From: JACPRB01 sp964468745
Lineage (GTDB): Bacteria > Planctomycetota > MHYJ01 > JACPRB01
DNA length: 6,400 nt
Assembly: GCA_964468745.1 (NCBI GenBank)
Contig: CAYXVY010000235.1
Location: 1 to 6,400 of the forward strand
Direction: 5' to 3'
The position numbers were made by a program, and so were the translations under genes. Numbering within the stretch: the first letter of the stretch is position 1; every line of letters starts with the position of its first letter. This document shows positions 6,056 through 6,400 of this stretch, piece after piece. The notes below the pieces were generated by a model, which did not search any database, was not told the origin of the DNA, and worked only from the letters and a program-made list of their open reading frames with translations.

Positions 6056-6400
6056 TCAAACCGTCGTGGATGGGCTGATGGGTCCCCAGCGTAGCGGACG
6101 TGGGTAGTGGTGCAGCAGCTGACCGCGGAGGTAATTGAACGCCTCCTTGGGACTGTCGCACATGCGGAACAGGTTTACGTCCTGCGGAGAGATCGTGCCC
6201 CATTTCACCAAGGCCTTGAAATCGACGAAGTCGTTCCAGAACTTGCTGCCATAAAGGACGATGGGGAGCGGCCGGTCGACTTTGCGGGTTTGTATCAGCG
6301 TCAGCACCTCGAAAAGCTCATCCATCGTGCCGAAACCGCCCGGGAACACGACCAAGGCGCACGAGAGATAGACGAACCACAACTTGCGCATGAAGAAATA
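6056..6400 (-). CDS. LOG family / TIGR00730 Rossmann-fold protein (N-terminus beyond window)
   Basis: The frame is open to the right edge; 114 C-terminal residues are visible. The first ATG inside the window (6391) is internal, because the preceding codons continue the family pattern (YFFMRKLWFV). The diagnostic PGGFGTMDE motif sits at visible residues 20-28 and is followed by ELFEVLTLIQTRKV, as in the LOG family, formerly mislabelled lysine decarboxylase. Known members are phosphoribohydrolases that cleave nucleoside 5'-monophosphates, including cytokinin ribotides, to free base and ribose 5-phosphate; the conserved Glu of the motif is present. The second half of the Rossmann domain and a short polar tail are intact, ending in TGA 3 nt before the DUF6941-like gene. 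Which nucleotide it acts on cannot be inferred here. Confidence 0.9.
   Translation of the reverse strand, partial: YFFMRKLWFVYLSCALVVFPGGFGTMDELFEVLTLIQTRKVDRPLPIVLYGSKFWNDFVDFKALVKWGTISPQDVNLFRMCDSPKEAFNYLRGQLLHHYPRPLRWGPISPSTTV

Overview
The window (about 60% GC by eye) is a dense stretch of bacterial chromosome with seven protein genes and almost no spare DNA. No RNA gene, mobile element, CRISPR array or long DNA repeat is visible. The mix (an ECF sigma factor next to a very long membrane-anchored DUF4349 anti-sigma-like protein, a PilZ protein, a DUF6941-like protein, a diverged PurD-like ATP-grasp) suggests a Gram-negative, environmental, Planctomycetota- or Hydrogenedentota-like bacterium. 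That placement is inference from gene style only.

Layout. Left half, minus strand: a candidate promoter and 60-70 nt leader (3055-3127), an ECF sigma factor gene (3054-2485) and, 2 nt further on, an anti-sigma-like gene (2482 to the left edge, incomplete at its C-terminus). Its visible 827 codons hold an H-x3-C-x2-C zinc finger, one membrane segment, a Pro/Ala-rich linker, a DUF4349 domain and then at least four diverged copies of the DUF4349 core with a 103-residue period. This unit looks like an autonomous envelope-sensing switch. Upstream on the same strand is a complete sirtuin-type NAD-dependent deacylase gene (3930-3205), separated from the sigma gene by about 150 nt that carry the sigma promoter.

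Right half: diverging from the sirtuin across only 20 bp is a plus-strand gene (3951-5219) for a PurD-fold ATP-grasp ligase whose substrate and nucleotide motifs depart from true PurD. It converges, with 19 bp between stop codons, on a minus-strand group that enters from the right edge: LOG/TIGR00730 family (N-terminus cut by the edge, ends 6056), DUF6941-like (6052-5621) and PilZ (5613-5239). Gaps of 3 and 7 nt suggest one operon, although a TATAAT box lying over the DUF6941 stop codon may give the PilZ gene its own, possibly leaderless, transcript.

The most unusual item is the tandem DUF4349-core array on the anti-sigma-like protein. The next are the PurD-like ligase with altered active-site motifs and a 14-codon leader ORF whose stop overlaps the sigma start codon. 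I see no evidence for a larger defence or mobile system.
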